Of a DNA stretch of 33,627 nucleotides, positions 1-7,147 are shown piece by piece (position 1 is the stretch's first letter; each line of letters starts with the position of its first letter). The notes under the pieces are model-generated. The model did no database searches and was not told the origin of the DNA. It saw only the letters and a list, made by a program, of their open reading frames with translations. The position numbers and the translations under genes are program-made. This DNA is from Uliginosibacterium gangwonense. Its GTDB lineage: Bacteria; Pseudomonadota; Gammaproteobacteria; Burkholderiales; Rhodocyclaceae. The stretch is from NCBI GenBank assembly GCA_020723855.1, contig DYIB01000018.1:6267-39893 (forward strand), in the 5' to 3' direction.

Positions 1-1504
1 CTTTTTCGGCGGGTGACAGCATGGCCTGCCGTGTCGCCGCCAGGTCGTCGAGGCGCTCGGCCATCGAGCCGGCATGGCCGGGCAGGCGGCGCGTCAGCCA
101 TTCGTAGAGCGCGGCCCACGGTTGTCCGGCGGTTTCCGCGCGGCAGGAGAACCAATGGACATCCACGCCCCGTGCGCGCAGCCTCAGGGCGAATTCCCGA
201 ATGAGGCGGGTCTTGCCGATGCCCGGCCGCCCCTCCAGCACGAGGACGCGCCGAGCCCCTTGCTCGGCCTCCTGCGCGGCCGCATCCAGCCGCATCATCT
301 CCGCGTCGCGCCCGACGAAGCTTGCCCTGTCCTGAAGAGGCGGCAGTTCCGGAAGCGTCCATTCGGACAGACGACGCCCATAGAGCATCGACTCCCGATT
401 GAAGCCTCGGAAGCAGCGCGTGCCCATGGGGGCGAGCCCCAACTGCGGCGCCAGATCCGCGAAACTCTCGTCCGCCGCGAGCGAGCCCTCGTCGGCAGCC
501 AGCGCGATGCGCTCCACCAGCTTCACGCGCGCGCCCCGCACCTCGATCGGACCGTCGGGAGCGCATTCCACGAGCACGCCGCCGGCGCACAGTCCCATCC
601 GAGCCGCCGTCGAGGCCGGCATCGAGCTCGAGAGCGCTGCCGCCGCGCGCAAGGCCATCCAGCGATAACCGGCATGCAGGCTCGCCGCCCCGAAGGCAAA
701 GGTCGCGCCCGTTGCGTCCGTGGCGGCAAGCCGCCCCCCGAAATAGCGGCATTCCTGCTCCAGCGTCTCGACCAGGCGATTCAGACCGGCATAACCCTGG
801 CGTTCATCCGCATGGACGGCTGCCGGCGGATCGAATTCGACCCGCAACAGCGCCAGATGCATCCACTCCAGCGCCGCAGGCTCGGGATCGGGGGGCAGCG
901 CGCCGGGGGCGGGGGAAAGTTTCGCCCCGGCGGCAATCTTGCCTGCGCGGCGCAGCCACTCCTGTCGCAGCCGCTCCAGAGCTTCGCGCCGGGTGGACAG
1001 CCATGCATGCCAATCGTCACCCTCTTCCGCCCCCCTGCCTCCGAGGTCGCACCAGGGCGACTCGGTGAGCTTGCTTGCGAGCGGGCTGAAGTCGGCGGCT
1101 TCGCCACCGGCCAAGGCGCGCAGGAGCATTTCGTCCGTCAGCAGACCGGCGTGGCAGCGGAAGGTAACCCAGTCCCGCCCGATCTCCAGCGCGCCATCGA
1201 AGCCGGCGCCTGACATCGCTTGGGCCAGATCATTGAGCACCACGCGCAGATTGCGCCGGCCTTCGGCCTCCGCCAGGTCAGGCCACAGCAGGTCCGCCAG
1301 CGCACCCCGTCGCGTCGTGCGGCTCGGCTGGCTGGAGAGAAAAGCGAGCAGGGCGCAACCTTTCCGGTAGCGCAGTTCGAGCGGCAATACCCGTCTGCCG
1401 CGCACCAGCGACGGCCGGCCGAAAAATGTCAGCCAGGTTTTGCCGCGCTGCGCGGAAACGACCGCCGCGCCTCCCTCCCGCTTTCCGCCGCCGGATCGCG
1501 CCAT
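1..1504 (-). CDS. SARP/BTAD-like transcriptional regulator with degenerate class III cyclase-like domain and STAND/AAA ATPase (C-terminus truncated by window edge)
   Basis: Manual reverse-strand translation from ATG at 1504 is open to position 1 (about 501 codons, no stop): MARSGGGKREGG...LELRYRKGCALLAFLSSQPSRTTRRGALADLLWPDLAEAEGRRNLRVVLNDL (winged-helix/SARP-like), ...WHAWLSTRREALERLRQEWLRRAGK (BTAD-like), ...ARMGLCAGGVLVECAPDGPIEVRGARVKLVERIALAADEGSL (cyclase-homology-like), ...FVGRDAEMMRL...VLVLEGRPGIGKTRLIREFA (Walker A). Absent from the ORF track because no stop lies in the window. Confidence 0.85.
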   Translation of the reverse strand, partial: MARSGGGKREGGAAVVSAQRGKTWLTFFGRPSLVRGRRVLPLELRYRKGCALLAFLSSQPSRTTRRGALADLLWPDLAEAEGRRNLRVVLNDLAQAMSGAGFDGALEIGRDWVTFRCHAGLLTDEMLLRALAGGEAADFSPLASKLTESPWCDLGGRGAEEGDDWHAWLSTRREALERLRQEWLRRAGKIAAGAKLSPAPGALPPDPEPAALEWMHLALLRVEFDPPAAVHADERQGYAGLNRLVETLEQECRYFGGRLAATDATGATFAFGAASLHAGYRWMALRAAAALSSSMPASTAARMGLCAGGVLVECAPDGPIEVRGARVKLVERIALAADEGSLAADESFADLAPQLGLAPMGTRCFRGFNRESMLYGRRLSEWTLPELPPLQDRASFVGRDAEMMRLDAAAQEAEQGARRVLVLEGRPGIGKTRLIREFALRLRARGVDVHWFSCRAETAGQPWAALYEWLTRRLPGHAGSMAERLDDLAATRQAMLSPAEK

Positions 1505-1641
1505 GCTCTTTGCCTATATATTTTTTTCTTGAATTTTTCGGATTTTATTCATATTGACACAGACGCATCAAGCGCGGCTTCCCGGTACCCTGAAAACATG
1601 CGTTTTTTTATGAAGTTACCGCGCATAAAGAAGGCCGCACG

Positions 1642-1685
1642 TCTCTAACGATCCTCTAACGTTCGGCTAACGGTCCTCTAACGCT
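1642..1685 (+). promoter_or_regulatory. Four tandem 11-bp direct repeats (core CTAACG), candidate SARP-type operator
   Basis: TCTCTAACGAT / CCTCTAACGTT / CGGCTAACGGT / CCTCTAACGCT; CTAACG begins at 1645, 1656, 1667 and 1678, exactly 11 bp apart. Confidence 0.8.
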
Positions 1686-1690
1686 TGGGC

Positions 1691-1696
1691 GATAAA
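1691..1696 (+). promoter_or_regulatory. Candidate -10 element (GATAAA) of the pilus operon
   Basis: 4/6 match to TATAAT, 7 bp after the last CTAACG; no canonical -35 at 17 bp spacing, where the repeats lie instead. Confidence 0.4.
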
Positions 1697-1732
1697 GTTT
1701 CGCTCCACACACTGGTTATCGCCGGACATGGG

Positions 1733-1751
1733 CTGCCGCTCCCCGCGGCAG
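1733..1751 (+). other. 5' UTR hairpin (7-bp stem CTGCCGC / GCGGCAG, 5-nt loop)
   Basis: CTGCCGC-TCCCC-GCGGCAG perfect inverted repeat, 21 nt before the AGGAGG ribosome-binding site. Confidence 0.45.
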
Positions 1752-1785
1752 GAATGATATTCGAATGTCAACAGGAGGACCCTCG

Positions 1786-2571
1786 ATGCATCGCCTTTTC
1801 GTTCCCGCGCAGCCAAGGGCGCGCCGCCAGGCCGGCTTCACGCTGGTCGAACTCGCCATCGTGCTCGCCGTCATCGGTCTCATCATCGGCGCCATCGCCA
1901 TCGCCAAGGACGTGCAGCGCAACGCCGAATATACCAAGATCAAGAACAAGTTCATCGACCAGTGGGAGCAGGCCTACAACCAGTACTACCAGCGCACCGG
2001 CGTCGTCCTCGGCGACAGCCAGGTGCAGCCGCGCCTGATGGTCAACGGCGAGAACTACACTGCCGCTCCCGGACAACCGGTCTCGGGCGGCGACATGGCA
2101 TCGGTGACAGCCCCGGAAGCGATCTGCGACAAGGCCGCCGCGCCGGGGCTGCCGGGGACAACGCGCACCGATATGCGCATCCTCTTTACCCGGGCCGGCG
2201 TGCGCATGCCCCCGGGGCGGGCCGAGGGCTTCGAAGACCGTTATGTGTATCTGGATACCAACGGCAACCCGCAGGAGATCCAGGTCTGCTTCCGCTGGCA
2301 GAACCCTGGCGATGCGAGCGGCTCGGGCAACGTGATGGTCATCACGGGGCTCACCCCCGATCTTGCCCGCATGCTCGACCAGATGACCGACGGCAAACCG
2401 GACGCGCGCGAAGGCAGGGTCCGGCAGCTCGGGATCGGTAACGCGACGAACAACGTCCCTGGTGCCGAATGGATCGCTACCAACCGTGATCAATTCGGCA
2501 CTCTTAATAACCGCAATTTCGACGAAGACCAGGTCGCCGTCGTCACCGCCATTTACAAGATGAACCAATGA
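1786..2571 (+). CDS. Type IV prepilin-like protein (family A)
   Basis: MHRLFVPAQPRARRQAG|FTLVELAIVLAVIGLIIGAIAIAKDVQRNAEY, class III signal with E5; AGGAGG RBS at 1773-1778, so the start is 1786 rather than the ORF-track 1765. Confidence 0.88.
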   Translation: MHRLFVPAQPRARRQAGFTLVELAIVLAVIGLIIGAIAIAKDVQRNAEYTKIKNKFIDQWEQAYNQYYQRTGVVLGDSQVQPRLMVNGENYTAAPGQPVSGGDMASVTAPEAICDKAAAPGLPGTTRTDMRILFTRAGVRMPPGRAEGFEDRYVYLDTNGNPQEIQVCFRWQNPGDASGSGNVMVITGLTPDLARMLDQMTDGKPDAREGRVRQLGIGNATNNVPGAEWIATNRDQFGTLNNRNFDEDQVAVVTAIYKMNQ

Positions 2572-2597
2572 CATCCGCCTTTTTGAGGAGCCTTGAA

Positions 2598-3467
2598 ATG
2601 CGCAACCCCCATCCCCATCGGTCGCGCGGCTTCACGTTGGTCGAAATGGCCATCGTGCTCGCCGTCATCGGCCTGATCATCGGCGCCATCGCCATCGCCA
2701 AGGACGTGCAGCGCAACGCCGAATATCAGAAGATCGCCAACAAGTTCGTCTATCAGTGGAAGCAGGCCTACGACCAGTACTACCAGCGCACCGGCGCGGT
2801 GCTCGGCGACTGCCAGCAGGCGCCGACCTATATGGTCAATGGCTCGGAGACCACCATCGGCGGCGTCAACGCCTGCCAGCGCCCGGGCGGCCAGGCCACG
2901 GCCGGGATTCCCGAAAACTTCACCAACACCGGCCTCAAGATCTGCGAGGGCCAGGGCTACGCGCCCAACACGGTGGGCGGAGGCGATGCGAACCTCGCCA
3001 CGCAAACCCTGCGCACGCTGATGACCCGTGCCGGCGTGCGCCTGCCGCCCGGCCGCGGCGAAGCGCACGAGGACCGCTACCTCTACGAAGACTCGAACGG
3101 CAACGCCACCGAGCTGCAAGTGTGCTTCCAGTGGAATGCGCCGGGCACGGCGAGCGGCGCCGGCAACGTGATGGTGCTGCGCGGGCTCACTCCCGATCTG
3201 GCCCGCTTCCTCGACCAGGTGATCGACGGCAAGGCCGATTCGCGCGAAGGCCGCTTCCGCATCCAGGGCCGCGCGGCACACGCAACGGCCACCGACGCCA
3301 ACGCGCCCGGCACCCAGTGGGAGGCCAACAACACCATCGCCAGCGGCATTCAAACACCCGATGTGGCCACCGGGCCCGCCAACCCCGGGGCCGCCACCGC
3401 CACCGGCCGCCAGTTCGACGAGGACCGCGTCGCGCTCCTGACGGCCCACTGGATCATGGATCAATGA
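2598..3467 (+). CDS. Type IV prepilin-like protein (family A, tandem paralogue)
   Basis: MRNPHPHRSRG|FTLVEMAIVLAVIGLIIGAIAIAKDVQRNAEY; GAGGAG RBS at 2585-2590; shares DSNGN..E.QVCF, LTPDLAR and DGK.D.REGR motifs with the preceding gene. Confidence 0.88.
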   Translation: MRNPHPHRSRGFTLVEMAIVLAVIGLIIGAIAIAKDVQRNAEYQKIANKFVYQWKQAYDQYYQRTGAVLGDCQQAPTYMVNGSETTIGGVNACQRPGGQATAGIPENFTNTGLKICEGQGYAPNTVGGGDANLATQTLRTLMTRAGVRLPPGRGEAHEDRYLYEDSNGNATELQVCFQWNAPGTASGAGNVMVLRGLTPDLARFLDQVIDGKADSREGRFRIQGRAAHATATDANAPGTQWEANNTIASGIQTPDVATGPANPGAATATGRQFDEDRVALLTAHWIMDQ

Positions 3468-3940
3468 TGCGGCTATCGAAGGCATGGGCGCTGGGCGGCC
3501 TGACGCTTGCCGTCATCGCCGCGGCGGCCTCCACCTGGTGGGCCTACCAGGGGCTCTCCCGGCTCGCGCAGGTCCGCCAGGGGCTCGCGGCGCTGGAGGC
3601 GCGCAAGGCGACGCTGGAGGCGTTGCTTCCCCAGGCGCAGGCGCGCGAGCGGGCCTCCGCCCTGGGCAGGCAGGTCGAGCAGGATCTCGCGCGCCTGGGT
3701 CTCGCCCAGGCCCAATGGGGCGCGCAACGCATCCAGCGACAGGCCGCCGACCTCTCCCGGCGCGAGGCGGAGGCGGCCTTGCACGAGTTGTCCGGCAGCG
3801 CGGACCGGCGCTTCGGCGCGGACGCCTTCGAAATCGCCGTGGCCTCGCCCGGAGCCGGCCTCTTCACCCCGCCCGCGGCGGACGACAAGGGCATCCGTTT
3901 CTCCGCCGCCGGCACGCTTCATTTCCGGCTCGGGCGTTGA
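3467..3940 (+). CDS. Bitopic inner-membrane pilus assembly protein, PilO/MshJ-like
   Basis: MRLSKAWALGGLTLAVIAAAASTWWAYQGLSRLAQVRQGLAALEARKATLEALLPQAQ...: N-terminal TM then coiled coil; start overlaps the upstream stop (ATGATG); position before the PilN-like gene. Confidence 0.55.
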   Translation: MRLSKAWALGGLTLAVIAAAASTWWAYQGLSRLAQVRQGLAALEARKATLEALLPQAQARERASALGRQVEQDLARLGLAQAQWGAQRIQRQAADLSRREAEAALHELSGSADRRFGADAFEIAVASPGAGLFTPPAADDKGIRFSAAGTLHFRLGR

Positions 3941-3943
3941 ATC

Positions 3944-5206
3944 ATGACGGAAGACTTGATCTTCATTCGCGGCGAGCGCTGGTACCGCGTCACGAACCAA
4001 AGCCTGGAGGAAATCGCGCCGTGGCCGCGGCTCGCCGCACCGGCGCGCGTCGTGTTTGCCGGTGAGACCTTGCTGGTCATGGGCGTGGAGCGGCTGGAAG
4101 GCAAGCGCTCCCACGCCGCCGCGCGCATCGAAAAACGGCTGCGTCAAGAGGGGCTCGTCGAAGGCCCGGCGCATGTGCGCATCGAGTCCGCCCTGTCCGT
4201 GCCCGGCGGAGTGAAGGCGTTTTTCGGCGCCGTTGCGCTCGAGTTTTGGCAGCGCCTGAGCCACTGGGCCGACGGGCAACCCGAGCATTGTCTGCTGCTG
4301 CCGCTGTCGGCGCTTCTCGCGCGTGCGACCGACAAAGGGCGGGCCTGCGTTGCTTTCGATGGCGCGCGCCTGCATCTCTACGGCTACGGGAAAGACGGGC
4401 CGTTCTACGGCAGCGTGGCGGTGCTCGGCGAGACGGAGGACGCCGTACCAGCCGCGGCACGGTCGATCGCCGGGCGGCACCGGTCGGACCTTGACCGCGG
4501 CGTCCGCCCCCCGGTGATGTGGCATCCGTTGATGCCGGTCGCCGCAGGCGCGGGGGCAGCAGCGGCGAAGGTCTTCGCCGAAGCGGGCGGCATCGCCGCG
4601 ACCACCGCGCCGCCGATCGCCGCCGGAGGATGCGCCTTGCCCGCGCTCGTCGAACGCGCCGGGCCGTTTGCCGGCGCGATGCGGCCGCTTGCCCGGCTGG
4701 CGTGGCTCGCCGAGCGCGCCGCGCCGGTGACGGCCGTGGCCACGCTCGTGGCGGCGCTCGGTTTTGGGTTCGCCGGAAGCCTGGCGCGCCTGCAAGCCGA
4801 ACAGGAAACACGGCGCATCGAGGCGGCTTCCGCTTCGATCTCGGCGCTCGAAGAGCGCATCCGGCGTGCGGCGGACCTCGATGTGCCGCAAGCCGTCGAA
4901 ACCGGCGGCGCCTTCGCCCGCCAGCTTGCGGCTGCCTCCCGATTCGATGCCGTGGCTTTGCTGCGCACCATCGGTTCGGCGGCCGGCCAGGAGATCCGCG
5001 TCACGCGCCTGCGACTGGAGACGGCGCAGGACGGCAGCCGCAGTTTTCGCGTGGACGGCGTCGGCGGCAATACGCAAGGCCTGGCGGATTTTCTCAACCG
5101 GCTGCGCCGGTCCGGCTGGGAGGCGATGCCCCTGGAACCGGCCGATGCCGCCGCCGGCGCCTTTTCCTATCGGCTCGCGCCGGCCGCTCCACCATCGAAG
5201 GGGTAG
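3944..5206 (+). CDS. PilM/PilN-like (GspL/MshI-like) inner-membrane assembly protein
   Basis: About 250-aa cytoplasmic N-terminal part, single TM (VTAVATLVAALGFGFAG), periplasmic coiled coil then a small alpha/beta region (ALLRTIGSAAGQEIRVTRLRLETAQDGSRSFRVDGVGGNTQGLADFLNRLRRSG), typical of PilN/GspL. Confidence 0.6.
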   Translation: MTEDLIFIRGERWYRVTNQSLEEIAPWPRLAAPARVVFAGETLLVMGVERLEGKRSHAAARIEKRLRQEGLVEGPAHVRIESALSVPGGVKAFFGAVALEFWQRLSHWADGQPEHCLLLPLSALLARATDKGRACVAFDGARLHLYGYGKDGPFYGSVAVLGETEDAVPAAARSIAGRHRSDLDRGVRPPVMWHPLMPVAAGAGAAAAKVFAEAGGIAATTAPPIAAGGCALPALVERAGPFAGAMRPLARLAWLAERAAPVTAVATLVAALGFGFAGSLARLQAEQETRRIEAASASISALEERIRRAADLDVPQAVETGGAFARQLAAASRFDAVALLRTIGSAAGQEIRVTRLRLETAQDGSRSFRVDGVGGNTQGLADFLNRLRRSGWEAMPLEPADAAAGAFSYRLAPAAPPSKG

Positions 5207-5213
5207 CCCCGCC

Positions 5214-5747
5214 ATGACGAAACACTTTTCATTGATCCTGAGCGCGCTGGCCCTGACGATCCTGGGTTGGGGGGTCAGCGGCATGGTCGATGTCGCCAGG
5301 GCGCGTTCCGCGGGCGGGCATCCCGCCGTGCCGGACATCAAACCCGTCCCGGAGACGAAGCTGACCGCGCTACAGGACACGACAGCGGCGCTGCGGCAGC
5401 TCGCCGACCACCCCCCGGCGCCGTCATCGTCCAGCGGCGGGGCGCGCCTGCTCGCGCTGCCGCAGCCGGGCGCCGCCGGCTCGGACGAGCCGAAGCTTCC
5501 CGCGCGCCGCCTGACGCTGCTGGCGGAAAGCGCCGACGGCAGGATGGCGGTGGTCGATGGACGGCTGGTCCGGCGGGGGCAACCCCTTGCCCAAGGCGGC
5601 CGGATCGTGCGCATCGGAGCCGGGCAGGTCATCGTGCGCGAGCAGCGGGGCAACCAAACCCTGGCCATGGATCTTGGCCGCCTGCGCGTCGGAACGATCA
5701 GACGCGGCGCGGATTCCGCAGCGGGCGAAGGAGCGATGCGGCCATGA
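5214..5747 (+). CDS. PilP/MshK/GspC-like periplasmic pilus assembly protein
   Basis: MTKHFSLILSALALTILGWGVSG signal/TM, then RRLTLLAESADGRMAVVDGRLVRRGQPLAQGGRIVRIGAGQVIVREQRGNQTLAMDL, resembling MshK/PilP-type HR domains. Confidence 0.6.
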   Translation: MTKHFSLILSALALTILGWGVSGMVDVARARSAGGHPAVPDIKPVPETKLTALQDTTAALRQLADHPPAPSSSSGGARLLALPQPGAAGSDEPKLPARRLTLLAESADGRMAVVDGRLVRRGQPLAQGGRIVRIGAGQVIVREQRGNQTLAMDLGRLRVGTIRRGADSAAGEGAMRP

Positions 5748-6382
5748 ACCGAGGCACATGGATCGGCCTGGGCCTGGGCGCGCTCGCTCTGGCCATCGGA
5801 GCAGGTATTTTCCGGGCTTTCGTACCCACGCCGCCGGCGCAGACAAGCTCGGCGCCCCCACGGTCCCTTGCGCCCACACCGCAGGTCGCAGGCGCCCCGG
5901 TCGCCGCGGGTCAGCCGTCCGGTTCTTCATCCGCGGCGACTGCGGCCGCAACGAACCAGGCGATGGAGGCCGGCGTAGTCGCCGGCGGCGCGACCGGAAA
6001 GACGGAAGTGCCCGGGCCTTCGTCGGGGATCCCCGTCGGCCGCGCCGGCGCACCCTCGCTGGACGATATCCAGCGGCGGCTGCTGGCGCTCACGGCCCAG
6101 GGGCGCGCGGTGAGCCCGAAGGAGGTGGACGCGGTGCTCGCCGACTTGCAGCGCAACCAGGGGAAAAACGTGGTGGCGGGCGTCGACATCGGCGCCCTGC
6201 GCGACAACCTGGCGCGGGCCGAGCGCATGCAGCAATTGGCCCAGGAAATGCAGGCCATCGCCGCCAACCCCAAGAAGGAGGATCAGGCGCGCCTGCAAGC
6301 CCTGATGGCGGAAATCCAGCGGCTCCAGGCGGGCATGTCCACCCAGGTGTATGTGGGATCGGATGCGGCAGCGAAAAAATGA
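5744..6382 (+). CDS. Bitopic protein with Ala/Pro/Ser-rich linker and C-terminal coiled coil, function unknown
   Basis: MNRGTWIGLGLGALALAIGAGIFRAF TM, low-complexity linker, helical C-terminus; overlaps preceding stop (ATGA). Confidence 0.65.
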   Translation: MNRGTWIGLGLGALALAIGAGIFRAFVPTPPAQTSSAPPRSLAPTPQVAGAPVAAGQPSGSSSAATAAATNQAMEAGVVAGGATGKTEVPGPSSGIPVGRAGAPSLDDIQRRLLALTAQGRAVSPKEVDAVLADLQRNQGKNVVAGVDIGALRDNLARAERMQQLAQEMQAIAANPKKEDQARLQALMAEIQRLQAGMSTQVYVGSDAAAKK

Positions 6383-7130
6383 AAAGCGCCTCATGCGCGA
6401 GGCCGGGTTTTCCTTGCTGGAACTGGCGGTGGCGTTGGCCGTGCTCGGCGCGATCGGATTTGTCGTGTCGAGCGCCTACTTGAACGTACAGGCGGCAAGG
6501 GATCGGGATCGCGCGACGCAACTGGGCGAGAGCCTGCGCGAGTCCGTGCGCGCCTTCGCGCTCGCCAACGCGCGCCTGCCCTGCCCCGATACCGACGGCG
6601 ACGGCTGGGAAGGGGATGCCGGCGGCGCCTGCCCCGCAGCGGCCGAGGCCGGCTGGTTCCCCTACCGGAGCCTGGGGCTCGATTTGCCCGATGCGCGCTT
6701 TCGCGCCGCGTACGGCGTATATCGCAGCGCCAACGCCGACGCCACACTCGACGCCGATCTGGCAGTACGCAAAGAGCGCGGCACGGACACGCCGGGTGAC
6801 GCCCATTACCAGGACGCGCGCGATCTGATCATCGCGCTCAACAGTGTCGCCGGCGCCCCCCCGGACGCGAGTCATGCGCGACTCACGGGCAACGGCGGCA
6901 GCGAAGGCGCGATCGACTGCGCGGGCAACATCCGGTCGCACCCGGCTTTTTTCCTGGTGTTTCCGCTGGAGGATCGCGATGGCAACGGCGACCGTTTCGA
7001 TGCCGTACACGGCGCCGGACAGTCCTGCGCCTATGCCCCGGGCACCCCGGCAACGGCAAACCAGGATGATGTGGCGATCGCCGAGTCTGCGCCGTCCCTC
7101 GCAGGCTGGCTCAATGCCCGGATACCTTAA
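6363..7130 (+). CDS. Prepilin-like protein (family B, LPCPDTDGDG type)
   Basis: MRQRKNEKRLMREAG|FSLLELAVALAVLGAIGFVVSSAYLNVQ; RLPCPDTDGDGWEGD and DRDGNGDRFDA loops. Start could also be 6351 or 6393. Confidence 0.8.
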   Translation: MRQRKNEKRLMREAGFSLLELAVALAVLGAIGFVVSSAYLNVQAARDRDRATQLGESLRESVRAFALANARLPCPDTDGDGWEGDAGGACPAAAEAGWFPYRSLGLDLPDARFRAAYGVYRSANADATLDADLAVRKERGTDTPGDAHYQDARDLIIALNSVAGAPPDASHARLTGNGGSEGAIDCAGNIRSHPAFFLVFPLEDRDGNGDRFDAVHGAGQSCAYAPGTPATANQDDVAIAESAPSLAGWLNARIP

Positions 7131-7147
7131 AAATATCGGAGACTTTT

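Noticed and set aside
74-1213. 379-aa + strand ORF
   Set aside because: Arg/Pro/Gln-rich translation without domain sense; it is the shadow of the - strand regulator (1..1504).
1554-1559. TTGACA on the + strand as -35 of the pilus operon
   Set aside because: No -10-like hexamer at 16-18 bp; the repeat array with GATAAA further downstream is a better promoter candidate.
1768-2574. 268-aa - strand ORF mirroring the first pilin
   Set aside because: Exact antisense mirror of a gene with clear prepilin signals; shadow ORF.
3473-5668. 731-aa - strand ORF
   Set aside because: Antisense shadow of the PilO/PilMN/PilP-like genes in GC-rich DNA; composition is not protein-like and it has no RBS or motifs.
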